Part shown: positions 29,196-37,865 of the stretch, piece by piece
Numbering within the stretch: position 1 is the first letter of the stretch
Layout of the letters: each line of letters begins with the position of its first letter
Source of the DNA: Streptomyces misionensis
GTDB lineage: Bacteria; Actinomycetota; Actinomycetes; Streptomycetales; Streptomycetaceae
DNA length: 64,000 nt
Assembly: GCF_900104815.1 (NCBI RefSeq)
Contig: NZ_FNTD01000004.1
Location: forward strand, 558,001-622,000
Direction of reading: 5' to 3'
The notes under the pieces: generated by a model
What the model saw: only the letters and a program-made list of their open reading frames with translations
Told to the model about the DNA's origin: nothing
The model's database searches: none
Translations under genes and position numbers: made by a program

Positions 29196-30500
29196 TCACC
29201 CCGGCTCACCGGCCGCCGCCCGCCGGTTTCCCGGGTGCCGGCCGTCCGTGCCGCGTCCCGCGCGGACGGCCGCGGCGGGCGGGCGCTCGCGCCGGGCGCC
29301 GTACGCGATGAAGTAGGCGGGCAGCCGGCGCAGCCGGGGGGAGCCGGCGAGCAGCCGGGCGACGCGGCGCGCCCGGTCCGCGTCGCCGAGGGGCGGCCGG
29401 CCCTGGAGCACGGGGCGGATGATCCGGGCGTGGGCGGCCCGCTGGAGGGCCTGGGTGACGACCGTGGTGGGCCGGCGGCGGCGCTGGAGCGCGCGCAGGT
29501 CGCGGGGGCGCACGGTGCCGCGGCGCAGCGGTCCGGCGAGGAGGCGGGCGGTGGCCACGGCGTCCTGGACCGCGAGGTTGATGCCGATGCCGAAGACCGG
29601 GGACATGGCGTGGGCCGCGTCGCCGATGCACAGCAGGCCGGGGCGGTGCCAGCGGCGCAGCCGGTCCAGGCGTACGTCGAGGAGCTTGACCTCGTCCCAG
29701 GAGCGCAGGGCGCCGGTGCGCTCGGCGAGCCAGGGGACGGCGGCGGTGAACTCGGCCCGGAACCGGTCGAGCCCGGCGGCGCGGCGGGCCTGGTCGGTGC
29801 CCTTGGGGATGAGGGCGGCGCACTGCCAGTAGTCGCCGCGGTCGATCATCGCGGTGAGGAAGCGGTCGCCCGCTCCGCCGACCAGGCCTCGGGGGTCCTC
29901 CGCGCGGCGCGGCAGCCGGAACCACCAGGCGTCCATCGGGCAGGCGAACCGGCGCAGGCGCAGCTCCGGCCGGGTGCGGGCGAGCGAGCCGCGGCCGTCG
30001 CAGGCCACGGTGAGCAGGGCGCGCAGCTCGCCGGTGCGGCCGTCGGCGGTGCGGTAGCGCACGCCGGTCACCCGCCCGCCCTCGGTCAGGAAGCCGGTCG
30101 CCTCGGTGTTCATCCGCAGCTCGAAGGCGGGTTCGCGGCGGGCCTCGTCCGCGAGGAGGTCGAGCAGGTCCCACTGGGGCACCATCGCGACGTAGTCGTA
30201 GGGGCCGCGCAGCACCGACAGATCGGCGACCGTGACCTCCGGGCGGCCGGGGTCGACCGGTAGCCGGACGGTGCGCACCCGGCGCTGCGGCAGCCGGGCG
30301 AAGCGCTCGGCCAGGCCCAGCTCGTCCAGCAGCGCCAGGGTGGAGGGGTGGACGGTGTCGCCGCGGAAGTCCCGCAGGAAGTCCGCGTGTTTCTCCAGCA
30401 CCGTCACCTCGACGCCGGACCGGGCCAGCAGCAGTGCGAGCACCATGCCCGCGGGGCCGCCGCCCACGACGCAGCACGTGGTCCTGTCCCGTGTGTCCAT
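29196..30500 (-). CDS. FAD-dependent aromatic-ring monooxygenase (PheA/TfdB-like)
   Basis: The protein has 434 residues from ATG 30500 with GAAGGGCAGGAG upstream. FAD motifs: CCVVGGGPAGMVLALLLARSG at the N-terminus, a DG motif TVACDGRGSLARTRP, and the GD motif LLCIGDAAHAMSPVFGIGIN. The C-terminus is unusually Arg-rich and probably disordered. Members hydroxylate aromatic compounds or antibiotics using NAD(P)H. It is not close enough to Rox or TetX for a substrate call. A perfect palindrome 23 bases upstream of its start implies repressor control. Confidence 0.85.
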   Translation of the reverse strand: MDTRDRTTCCVVGGGPAGMVLALLLARSGVEVTVLEKHADFLRDFRGDTVHPSTLALLDELGLAERFARLPQRRVRTVRLPVDPGRPEVTVADLSVLRGPYDYVAMVPQWDLLDLLADEARREPAFELRMNTEATGFLTEGGRVTGVRYRTADGRTGELRALLTVACDGRGSLARTRPELRLRRFACPMDAWWFRLPRRAEDPRGLVGGAGDRFLTAMIDRGDYWQCAALIPKGTDQARRAAGLDRFRAEFTAAVPWLAERTGALRSWDEVKLLDVRLDRLRRWHRPGLLCIGDAAHAMSPVFGIGINLAVQDAVATARLLAGPLRRGTVRPRDLRALQRRRRPTTVVTQALQRAAHARIIRPVLQGRPPLGDADRARRVARLLAGSPRLRRLPAYFIAYGARRERPPAAAVRAGRGTDGRHPGNRRAAAGEPG

Positions 30501-30522
30501 CGCTCCTGCCCTTCGCCCGAGC

Positions 30523-30548
30523 AGTTATTCATCCGGTGATGAATAACT
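30523..30548. promoter_or_regulatory. Perfect 26-bp A/T-rich operator of the FAD monooxygenase
   Basis: AGTTATTCATC (30523-30533), CGGT, GATGAATAACT (30538-30548). Eleven-base perfect arms that are over 70% A/T in very GC-rich DNA point to a protein-binding site, as expected for TetR or MarR repressors. No regulator gene is adjacent. It could also trap transcripts from xdhC, which ends at 30567. Confidence 0.7.
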
Positions 30549-30566
30549 ACCCTCGAAGGCGCCCGC

Positions 30567-31706
30567 TCACACCCCCGCCGCGACGGCCGGCGGCCGGTCC
30601 CGGTGGATCGGGGCCCGCCCGCCGGTCAGCGGGACCCCGGTGCCGCCCCGCCGGGCCGCGACGATCTCCGCCGTGATCGACAGGGCCGTCTCCTCGGGCG
30701 TGCGGGCGCCGAGGTCGAGGCCGATCGGCGAGCGCAGCCGGGCCAGTTCCGCCTCGCTCACGCCCTCCGCGCGCAGCCGCCGGGCACGGTCCTCGTGGGT
30801 GCGCCGCGAGCCCATCGCGCCGATGAAGGCCACCGGCATGCCGAGGGCCACCTTGAGCAGCGGTACGTCGAACTTCGCGTCGTGGGTGAGCACGCACAGC
30901 ACCGTGCGGGCGTCGGTCGCGGTGCGCCGCAGATAGCGGTGCGGCCAGTCGACCACCACCTCGTCGGCGTCCGGGAAGCGGGCCGGGGTGGCGAAGACGG
31001 GCCGGGCGTCGCAGACGGTCACATGGTGGCCGAGGAACTTCCCGGCCCGGGCCAGCGCCGCGGCGAAGTCCACCGCCCCGAAGATGATCATGCGCGGGGG
31101 CGGCACGTCCGACTCGACCAGCAGGGTGAGGCCGCCGGGGCAGTGCGAGCCGTCCGCGGAGACCTCCACCGTGCCGGTGCGCCCCGCCTCCAGCAGGGCG
31201 CGGGCCTCGGCCGCCGCGGTCCGGTCCAGGTCGGCGTGGCCGCCGAGGGTGCCCTCGTACGGGCCGTCGGGCCGCACCAGCAGGGCGTGGCCGAGCAGAC
31301 CGTCCGGGCCGCGGGCGACCCGGACGAGTGCCGTGGGACCGCCCTCGGCGGCCAGCGCGAGGGCCTGCGCGAGGACCGCCCGGGCGGGCGCCTGCGCGCC
31401 CACCGGGGTGACCAGGACCTCGATCACCCCGCCGCAGGTCAGCCCCACGGCGAAGGCGTCCTCGTCGCTGTAGCCGAACCGCTCGACCACGCTTCGCCCG
31501 GTCTCCAGCGCCTCCTGGCACAGGTCGTAGACCGCGCCCTCCACGCAGCCGCCGGAGACCGAGCCGATGACGGTGCCCGCGCGGTCCACGGCGAGCGCGG
31601 CGCCGGGGTCGCGAGGGGCGCTGCCGCCGACGGAGACCACGGTGGCGACGGCGAACTCCCGGCCCTCGCCCAGCCACCCGGTCAGCTCCGCGGCCAGGTC
31701 AAGCAT
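30567..31706 (-). CDS. xdhC: XdhC/CoxI-family molybdenum-cofactor insertion protein
   Basis: The protein has 379 residues from ATG 31706 (GGGAGGGAG upstream). The N-terminal XdhC_CoxI domain has VATVVSVGGSAPRDPGAALAV and GSVSGGCVEGAVYD with the conserved Cys, plus LTCGGVIEV. A Rossmann domain in the C-terminal half (PRMIIFGAVDFAAALARAGKFLG; FIGAMGSRRTHEDR) completes the family. XdhC proteins bind sulfurated Mo cofactor and load it into xanthine-dehydrogenase-type enzymes. It overlaps the molybdenum-subunit gene by eight bases and is the last gene of the operon. Confidence 0.92.
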   Translation of the reverse strand: MLDLAAELTGWLGEGREFAVATVVSVGGSAPRDPGAALAVDRAGTVIGSVSGGCVEGAVYDLCQEALETGRSVVERFGYSDEDAFAVGLTCGGVIEVLVTPVGAQAPARAVLAQALALAAEGGPTALVRVARGPDGLLGHALLVRPDGPYEGTLGGHADLDRTAAAEARALLEAGRTGTVEVSADGSHCPGGLTLLVESDVPPPRMIIFGAVDFAAALARAGKFLGHHVTVCDARPVFATPARFPDADEVVVDWPHRYLRRTATDARTVLCVLTHDAKFDVPLLKVALGMPVAFIGAMGSRRTHEDRARRLRAEGVSEAELARLRSPIGLDLGARTPEETALSITAEIVAARRGGTGVPLTGGRAPIHRDRPPAVAAGV

Positions 31707-33846
31707 CCGGGGCTCCCTCCCGCGCGGCCGCCGACAGGACGCGGTCCGGCCGGATGGGCAGGGCGCGGTGGCGTACGCCGGTCGCGTGCCAGACGGCGTT
31801 GGCGACGGCCGCCGCTGCACCCACGACGCCGATCTCGCCGATGCCCTTGATGCCGACCGGGTCGTTCGGGTCCGGGTCGTCGATCCAGTCGGCCTCGATG
31901 CGTGGCACGTCGGCGTGGGTGGGCACGTGGTAGCCGGCGAGATCGGCGCCGACGAGGCCGCCCGAGGCACGGTCCCGCACCGCCTCCTCGTGCAGGGCCA
32001 TGGAGATGCCCCAGATCATGCCGCCGAGCAGCTGGTTGCGCGCGGTGAGCGGGTTGACGATCCGGCCCGCCGCGAAGATGCCCAGCATCCGGCGCACGCG
32101 CACCTCGCCGGTGCCGGGGTCCACCGCCACCTCGGCGAACTGGGCGCCGAAGGAGTGCCGTTCGGCCGGGGTGAGCGCGCCGACGGCCTCGGCGGTGTCG
32201 GCGCGGACCGTGATCCCCTCCGCCGGGATGTCGGTGCCGAGGGCGAGCCGCTCGCGCACCTCCTGGGCGGCGGTCTGCACGGCCCAGGACCAGGAGCGGG
32301 TGCCCATGGAGCCGCCGGCGATCATCGCCGGCCCGAAGTCGCTGTCGCCGATGCGCACATGGATCCGCTCCGGGTCGACGCCCAGCGCGTCCGCGGCGAC
32401 CAGGGTGAGCGCGGTACGGGCCCCGGTGCCGATGTCGGCGGCGGCGATCCGCACGGTGAAGCGGCCGTCGGGATGCGCGGTCACGGTCGCCGTGGAGGGC
32501 GCCACGCCCGCGGGGAAGGAGGCCGACGCGGTGCCGGTGCCGAGCAGCCAGCGGCCGTCGCGGCGCAGTCCGGGGCGCGGGTCGCGGTCGGCCCAGCCGA
32601 ACCTGCGAGCGCCCTCCCGGAAGCAGTCGGCCAGCCGCCGGCTCGCGAACGGCAGCCCGGAGACCGGCCCGCGCTCGGCGTCGTTGCGCAGCCGCAGGGC
32701 GACCGGGTCCTGCCCGCACGCCACGGCGAGTTCGTCCATCGCCGACTCCAGCGCGAACGAGCCCGGCGCCTCGCCGGGGGCCCGCATGAACGTCGGGGAC
32801 GGCACGTCGAGGCGCACCACGCGGTTCTCGGTGCGGTGGGCGTCCGCGTCGTACATCACCCGCGCCACCCCGGAGCTGGGCTCCACGAACTCGTACACGG
32901 TGGAGGTGGCGCTCAGCGAGCGGTGTTCCAGGGCGCGGATCCGGCCGTCGGCGTCGGCGCCGATCCTGATCCGCTGGGCGGTGGGGCTGCGGTAGCCGAT
33001 CAGCGTGAACATCTGCCGGCGCGTCATCACCACGCGCACCGGGCGCCGCAGCACGCTCGCGGCCATCACGGCGGCCACCTGGTGGGCGCGCACGCCCTTG
33101 CTGCCGAAGCCGCCGCCGACGTGTTCGGAGCGCACCCGCACACTGGCCGGATCGATCGAGAAGAGCTTGGCGAGGTCGCCGACGACCCAGGTGGCGCCCT
33201 GGTTGGAGTCGAACACCTCCAGGCGGTCGCCGTCCCAGTGGGCGGTGGCCGCGTGCGGTTCCATCGGGTTGTGGTGCTCTTCGGGGGTGGTGTACTCGGC
33301 GTCCAGCACGACGGCGGACTCGGCGAGCCGTGCCTCCAGGTCGCCCTTCTCCGTGAGCGCGGGCATGAAGCCGTCCACCCGGTAGGCGTCGGGGCGGTCC
33401 GCGCCGAAGTCGGTGTCGTGGGGCTCCTCCTCGTAGTGGACCACGAGCGACTCCGCGGCCTCCCGGGCCTGCTCGGAGGTCTCGGCCACCACGAGCGCCA
33501 CCGGCCAGCCCCGGTGCGGCACCCGGTCGTGCTGGAAGACGGCGCAGGTCGGGTCGGGGCGCATGCCCAGCAGGCCGGCGAAGTCGGTGTTCAGGCGCGG
33601 GGCGTTGCGGTGGTCCAGGACGGCGAGCACGCCCGGCATGGCGAGGACCGGGTCGGTGTCCAGGTCGCGGATGCGGCCGTGCGCGACCGTGGAGAGGACC
33701 AGCCAGCCGTGGGTGAGGCCGGCGAAGGGGATCTCGCCCGCGTACCGGGCGGCGCCGGTGACCTTCTCCCTGCCCTCCACGCGGCTGCGGGCGGTGCCGA
33801 CGGAGGGCGCGCGGGTCTCGGTCTCGCGGGTGGCGGCGGTGGTCAT
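31699..33846 (-). CDS. Xanthine-dehydrogenase-family molybdopterin-binding subunit
   Basis: The protein has 715 residues, the large Mo subunit of a three-subunit molybdenum hydroxylase. The N-terminal a/b hammerhead domain is SRVEGREKVTGAARYAGEIPFAGLTHGWLV. The Mo-cofactor region includes VGGGFGSKGVRAHQVAAVMA, FMRAPGEAPGSFALESAMDELA and GIGEIGVVGAAAAVANAV, the last carrying the active-site Glu of the family (GIGE). The substrate could be a purine, aldehyde or aromatic N-heterocycle. Subunit order Fe-S, FAD, Mo matches YagTSR/CoxSML-like enzymes. It overlaps both neighbours (four bases with the FAD subunit, eight with xdhC). Confidence 0.93.
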   Translation of the reverse strand: MTTAATRETETRAPSVGTARSRVEGREKVTGAARYAGEIPFAGLTHGWLVLSTVAHGRIRDLDTDPVLAMPGVLAVLDHRNAPRLNTDFAGLLGMRPDPTCAVFQHDRVPHRGWPVALVVAETSEQAREAAESLVVHYEEEPHDTDFGADRPDAYRVDGFMPALTEKGDLEARLAESAVVLDAEYTTPEEHHNPMEPHAATAHWDGDRLEVFDSNQGATWVVGDLAKLFSIDPASVRVRSEHVGGGFGSKGVRAHQVAAVMAASVLRRPVRVVMTRRQMFTLIGYRSPTAQRIRIGADADGRIRALEHRSLSATSTVYEFVEPSSGVARVMYDADAHRTENRVVRLDVPSPTFMRAPGEAPGSFALESAMDELAVACGQDPVALRLRNDAERGPVSGLPFASRRLADCFREGARRFGWADRDPRPGLRRDGRWLLGTGTASASFPAGVAPSTATVTAHPDGRFTVRIAAADIGTGARTALTLVAADALGVDPERIHVRIGDSDFGPAMIAGGSMGTRSWSWAVQTAAQEVRERLALGTDIPAEGITVRADTAEAVGALTPAERHSFGAQFAEVAVDPGTGEVRVRRMLGIFAAGRIVNPLTARNQLLGGMIWGISMALHEEAVRDRASGGLVGADLAGYHVPTHADVPRIEADWIDDPDPNDPVGIKGIGEIGVVGAAAAVANAVWHATGVRHRALPIRPDRVLSAAAREGAPDA

Positions 33847-34835
33847 CGGGCGGCCTCCTCGGCGAGTTCGGTCAGCACGGCCACGACCAGGTTGCGCATC
33901 AGGGTCACCTTGTATCCGTTGTGCGGCAGCGGGCGCGCCGCGGCCAGTTCGGCGTCCGCGGCGGCGGCGTAGGTCTCGGGGGTCGCCGGCGCCCCCGTCA
34001 GCACGTCTTCGGCCGCGCGGGCCCGCCAGGGCCGGGAGGCGACCGCGCCGAAGGCCAGACGCGCCTCGTGGACGACGCCGTCGCGGACGTCGAGCGCGGC
34101 GGCGAGGGAGCCGATGGCGAAGGCGTAGGAGGCGCGCTCGCGCACCTTGCGGTAGCGGGAGCGGGCGGCGACCGGCGCGGGCGGCAGGACGACGCCGGTG
34201 ATCAGCGCGCCGGCCGGCAGCGCGGTCTCGCGCTGCGGGGTGTCGCCGACGGGCCGGTAGAACTCCGTGAGCGGCAACTCGCCCGGCCCGTCGGCGGTTT
34301 CGAACCGTACGACGGCGTCGAAGGCGGTGAGCGGGACGGCCATGTCCGAGGGGTGGACGGCCACACAGCTCCCGGAGGCGCCGAGGATGGCGTGATTGTG
34401 GTGCTCGCCCTCCAGCGCGGGGCAGCCGCTGCCGGGCACACGCTTGTTGCAGGGCCCGGTGACATCGGTGAAGTAGCCGCAGCGGGTGCGCTGGAGCAGA
34501 TTGCCGCCGACCGTCGCCATGTTGCGCAGCTGTCCGGACGCGCCGGCCAGCAGGGCGTGGGCCAGCGCCGGGTAGCGGCGCCGCACCTCGGGGTGGGCGG
34601 CGAGGTCCGCGTTGGTGACGGTGGCACCGATGAGCAGCCCGCCCTCGGGCGTCGGCTCGACGCGGTCGAGGGGCAGTTCACGGATGTCGACCAGCCGGCC
34701 GGGGCGTTCGACGCCCGCCTTCATCAGGTCGACCAGATTGGTGCCGCCGCCGAGGTAGCGGCCGTCCGGGTCGGCGCCGAGCAGGGCGACGGCACCGGCG
34801 ACATCGGCGGCCCGCTGGTAGTCGAACTCCCTCAT
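33843..34835 (-). CDS. Xanthine-dehydrogenase-family FAD-binding subunit
   Basis: The protein has 330 residues from ATG 34835 with GAGGGTG upstream. FAD-binding motifs of the medium subunit: YLGGGTNLVDLMKAGV and NMATVGGNLLQRTRCGYF. The insertion with Cys residues (RCGYFTDVTGPCNKRVPGSG and CPAL) resembles the extra 4Fe-4S site region found in YagS-type FAD subunits. It transfers electrons between the 2Fe-2S and Mo subunits. Its start overlaps the 2Fe-2S gene stop by four bases, as does its own stop with the Mo gene. Confidence 0.93.
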   Translation of the reverse strand: MREFDYQRAADVAGAVALLGADPDGRYLGGGTNLVDLMKAGVERPGRLVDIRELPLDRVEPTPEGGLLIGATVTNADLAAHPEVRRRYPALAHALLAGASGQLRNMATVGGNLLQRTRCGYFTDVTGPCNKRVPGSGCPALEGEHHNHAILGASGSCVAVHPSDMAVPLTAFDAVVRFETADGPGELPLTEFYRPVGDTPQRETALPAGALITGVVLPPAPVAARSRYRKVRERASYAFAIGSLAAALDVRDGVVHEARLAFGAVASRPWRARAAEDVLTGAPATPETYAAAADAELAAARPLPHNGYKVTLMRNLVVAVLTELAEEAAR

Positions 34836-35404
34836 GCCACACCCTCCTCGGACACGAGCGCGCCACCGTTGGTCCGCGGGTCGGCCGCCGCCCTGGCCAC
34901 GGCGTCCACGATGGCGACGTAGGCACCGCACCGGCACAGGTTGCCGCTCATGCGCTCCCTGATCTCCTCGGGGGTCAGCGGCGGCGGTCCCGCCTCGGGC
35001 CGGATGTCGTCGGTGACGGCGCTCGGCCGCCCCTCCGCGTGCTCCCTGAGCGCCCCGATCGCGGAGCAGATCTGCCCCGGTGTGCAGTAGCCGCACTGGA
35101 ATCCGTCGAGGTCGAGGAAGGCCTGCTGCACCGGATGCAGCCGGTCGCCCTCCGCGACGCCCTCGATGGTGGTGATCTCCCGCCCCTCGGCCGCCACGGC
35201 CAGTTGCAGGCAGGCGACGGTCCGGCGCCCGTCGAGCAGGACGGTGCAGGCGCCGCATTGGCCCTGGTCACAGCCCTTCTTGGTGCCGGTCAGGGTGAGG
35301 CGTTCACGCAGGGCGTCGAGCAGGGTGGTGCGGTGGTCGACGGGCAGTGTGAACTTCTCGCCGTTGATGTGCAGGGTGACGACACTGGACGTCGAGGTGG
35401 CCAT
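34832..35404 (-). CDS. Xanthine-dehydrogenase-family 2Fe-2S subunit
   Basis: The protein has 190 residues. A plant-type ferredoxin domain carries KKGCDQGQCGACTVLLDG and a downstream Cys in RTVACLQLAV. The helical second 2Fe-2S domain has CGYCTPGQICSAIGAL and NLCRCGAYVAIVDAV. It is the first gene of the molybdenum-hydroxylase operon. No Tat signal is seen, so this enzyme is likely cytoplasmic unless the start lies further up. The Shine-Dalgarno before ATG 35404 is poor (AAAGAAG), and the frame is open upstream without a better site. Confidence 0.93.
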   Translation of the reverse strand: MATSTSSVVTLHINGEKFTLPVDHRTTLLDALRERLTLTGTKKGCDQGQCGACTVLLDGRRTVACLQLAVAAEGREITTIEGVAEGDRLHPVQQAFLDLDGFQCGYCTPGQICSAIGALREHAEGRPSAVTDDIRPEAGPPPLTPEEIRERMSGNLCRCGAYVAIVDAVARAAADPRTNGGALVSEEGVA

Positions 35405-35599
35405 GGCAGCTTCTTTCGCATTTCCGGAGCGGCCGGCGGGCAGCTTGTACGGGAGCGGACGGACCGGCGGACGGGCCGCCGGGCGGTGCGAGCGTGCTGG
35501 GGGCGGGAGCGCGGGGGGCGCGGGTGCGGATACCGGGAGGATGAACGGGGGCCGGTGTCTGCCGCTGGGGCGGGTCCGGCCGCTATCGTGGACTTCAAC

Positions 35600-35644
35600 C
35601 GGACAAGTGTCCGTTACTCCGGAAACGTAATGGACAGTTGTCCG
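35600..35644. promoter_or_regulatory. Paired TetR operators in the xdh/TetR divergon
   Basis: CGGACA-AG-TGTCCG (35600-35613) and TGGACA-GT-TGTCCG (35631-35644): two 14-bp palindromes with the common core GGACA-N2-TGTCC, start points 31 bases apart. They lie 196-240 bases upstream of the 2Fe-2S gene and 44-88 bases upstream of the TetR gene. Confidence 0.72.
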
Positions 35645-35687
35645 CTTAGCAAGGGCGAGGTTCGGCCACGACCCTCGGGGAGGACGG

Positions 35688-36263
35688 GTGCCGCACATGC
35701 AGGACTCACCACGGCGCTCGGACGCGCAGCGCAACCGCGAGCGCATCCTGGAGGTGGCCCTCGCCGAACTGTCGCGCTGCGCCGGGGCCCCGCTGAGCGC
35801 CATCGCCCGCAAGGCGGGCGTCGGCCAGGGCACCTTCTACCGCAACTTCCCCAACCGCGAGTCGCTGGTCCTGGAGATCTACCGCCACGAGATGGGGAAC
35901 GTGGCGGACAGCGCGACCAGGCTGCTGGAGACCCTGCCCCCCGACCGGGCCCTGCGCGCCTGGATGGACCGGCTCTCCGAGTTCGCGATGACCAAGGCCG
36001 GTCTGGCGGACGCGATCCGGCAGGCCACCAGCGCCCCGGGCGGCCCGGCCAAGCCCGCGCACACCCCGGTGTCCGACGCGGCGGAACTCCTGCTGCGGGC
36101 CGGCGAGGCGGCCGGCACCATCCGGCCCGGCGTCACCGCCGACGACTTCATGCTCGCCATAGCGGGCCTGTGGCAGCTCGACCCGCACGAGGACTGGCGG
36201 CCCCGCGCCACCCGGCTCCTCGACCTCGTCATGGACGGCCTGCGCCGCGCGCCCGGACGGTGA
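35688..36263 (+). CDS. TetR-family regulator of the molybdenum-hydroxylase operon
   Basis: The protein has 191 residues. The TetR helix-turn-helix is at ~13-60 (AQRNRERILEVALAELSRCAGAPLSAIARKAGVGQGTFYRNFPNRESLVLEI); the C-terminal domain ends LLDLVMDGLRRAPGR. GTG 35688 follows GGGGAGG by four bases, while ATG 35697 is 13 bases away, so either may be used. It is divergent from the 2Fe-2S gene, with paired palindromes between, indicating self-repression and control of the operon. Its ligand may be the enzyme's substrate. Confidence 0.88.
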   Translation: MPHMQDSPRRSDAQRNRERILEVALAELSRCAGAPLSAIARKAGVGQGTFYRNFPNRESLVLEIYRHEMGNVADSATRLLETLPPDRALRAWMDRLSEFAMTKAGLADAIRQATSAPGGPAKPAHTPVSDAAELLLRAGEAAGTIRPGVTADDFMLAIAGLWQLDPHEDWRPRATRLLDLVMDGLRRAPGR

Positions 36264-36393
36264 CCACCGCGCCGCGCGCGGACCGCGGTGTCCCCGCCCG
36301 GCACGCCCGACCAGAATTTCGGCGCCCGCATGATGACTCGGCGCACTTCGGGGCACCCGGTCACCAGGAACGTTCGTCGACAGGAGGCGGGCC

Positions 36394-36549
36394 ATGATCG
36401 CCCTAGGCATCATCTTGCTCATCGTCGGATTCCTTACCGGGATATCCATTCTGTGGACCATCGGGATCATCCTTCTGGTGGTCGGCGCGATCCTGTGGAT
36501 CCTGGGGTCGATGGGTCACGCGGTCGCCGGCCGGCGGCACTACTGGTGA
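36394..36549 (+). CDS. 51-residue two-helix membrane peptide (DUF6131-like)
   Basis: AGGAGG precedes ATG 36394. The product has two TM helices: MIALGIILLIVGFLTGISIL, then WTIGIILLVVGAILWILG, followed by a short basic tail GRRHYW. It is common in Streptomyces, often as stand-alone genes, and has no known function. Homology of the two halves (IILLIVG / IILLVVG) suggests an internal duplication. It is followed by a strong hairpin, so it is a monocistronic unit. Confidence 0.75.
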   Translation: MIALGIILLIVGFLTGISILWTIGIILLVVGAILWILGSMGHAVAGRRHYW

Positions 36550-36552
36550 ACC

Positions 36553-36578
36553 GGTCCCCCGGCCCGTGCCGGGGGACC
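36553..36578 (+). terminator. Terminator after the small membrane peptide
   Basis: An 11-bp perfect stem, 36553-36563 with 36568-36578, loop CCGT, four bases after the stop codon. A second 6-bp hairpin (CAGCGG 36583-36588 / CCGCTG 36595-36600) follows directly. Confidence 0.7.
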
Positions 36579-36676
36579 CCGGCAGCGGAACATGCCGCTG
36601 AGTGGAGCAATGACCGGTGCGGCGTGGACCCGCGCACCAGGCTGGATCCCGGTCCAGCCCGTGACAGGAGTCCCGT

Positions 36677-37849
36677 GTGCGTAGTCCACGTCGCCAGCCG
36701 GTGGCCGGTGCCGCCACGCGGACCGGGCCGCCGGTCCCGACGGCCTGGACGCGCTGGCTCCCGGTCTGCTACGTCGCGGTCGTCCTGATCCTCGAACCGC
36801 TCACCCCCGTCGACTGGCCGGTGAGCTTTCTGCTGGTCGCCCTCCCCCTGGTGACCGCCTTCGCCCACGGCCCCCTCGTCGTCGCCGGCGCCACGGTCCT
36901 GGCGGTGGTCCTGGAGGGCGTCCTGGCCGGCACCCCGTGCTGCGCGGGCCGCTCGGTCGGCTATCTGTGGGACCGTCACTACGTCGCCGACTACGTGTGC
37001 ACCGTCCTGGTCGGGGCCCTCGGCACGATCCTGGCCGCCCACCGGGTCCACCGTGAACGCACCCTGGCCGACGTCCGGTTCGTGGCCGACATCGCGCAGC
37101 GCGTCCTGCTGCGGCCGCTGCCGCGGCGGATCGGCAATCTGCGCCTGGAGAGCTTCTACCTCTCGGCGGCCGCCGAGGCGCGCATCGGCGGCGACCTGTA
37201 CGAGGCCGTGCCCACCGCCTTCGGCGTCCGGCTGCTCATCGGCGACGTGCGCGGCAAGGGCCTGCTCGCGGTCGAGACGGCCGCCGCGGTGCTCGGCGCG
37301 TTCCGCGAGGCCGCGCACGACGAACCCGACCTCGCCGCCCTCGCCCGGCGCATGGAGCAGAGCGTGTCCCGCCGGGCCGTGCACATCGGGGGCAGCGAGA
37401 CCGGCGAGCGGTTCATCACCGCGGTCTTCGCCGAGATCCCGGCCGACGGCCGGGTCGTCCGGGTCGTCAACTGCGGCCATCCGCCGCCGCTGCTCGTCCG
37501 CCCCGGCGAGGTGCGGGAGCTGGACAGCGGGCGGTCGGGCCCACCGCTGAACCTCGGGATGCTGATCGCGGAGGCGCACCACATCGACAGCTATCCCTTC
37601 CGGCCCGGCGAGCAACTGCTGCTGTACACCGACGGGGTGACCGAGACCAGGGACGCGGACGGCGTCTTCTACCCGCTGGCGCGGCGGCTGCGTTCGTGGG
37701 GCCCGCTGGAGCCCCGCGCCCTGCTGGACCGGCTCCACCACGATCTGCTGGACTACAGCGGCGACCGCCTCCAGGACGACACGGCCGCCCTCGCCGCCTG
37801 CCTGCTCGGCGGCGGCCCGCGGGCCGTAGACGACTCGTCCGACTCCTAG
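36677..37849 (+). CDS. Membrane-anchored PP2C (SpoIIE-type) phosphatase
   Basis: The protein has 390 residues from GTG 36677 (AGGAG at 36666-36670). Three to four N-terminal TM helices (WLPVCYVAVVLILEPL, VSFLLVALPLVTAFA, VLVGALGTILAA) precede a SpoIIE phosphatase domain at ~150-385 with metal-binding acidic motifs: IGGDLYEAVPTAFG, LLIGDVRGKGL, LLYTDGVTETRDADG and DDTAALAACLLG. Such proteins dephosphorylate anti-sigma-factor antagonists in partner-switching pathways. No antagonist gene is adjacent. It is convergent with a second SpoIIE-type phosphatase gene, 16 bases away. Confidence 0.9.
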   Translation: MRSPRRQPVAGAATRTGPPVPTAWTRWLPVCYVAVVLILEPLTPVDWPVSFLLVALPLVTAFAHGPLVVAGATVLAVVLEGVLAGTPCCAGRSVGYLWDRHYVADYVCTVLVGALGTILAAHRVHRERTLADVRFVADIAQRVLLRPLPRRIGNLRLESFYLSAAAEARIGGDLYEAVPTAFGVRLLIGDVRGKGLLAVETAAAVLGAFREAAHDEPDLAALARRMEQSVSRRAVHIGGSETGERFITAVFAEIPADGRVVRVVNCGHPPPLLVRPGEVRELDSGRSGPPLNLGMLIAEAHHIDSYPFRPGEQLLLYTDGVTETRDADGVFYPLARRLRSWGPLEPRALLDRLHHDLLDYSGDRLQDDTAALAACLLGGGPRAVDDSSDS

Positions 37850-37865
37850 CCGGGCCATCGCTTTC

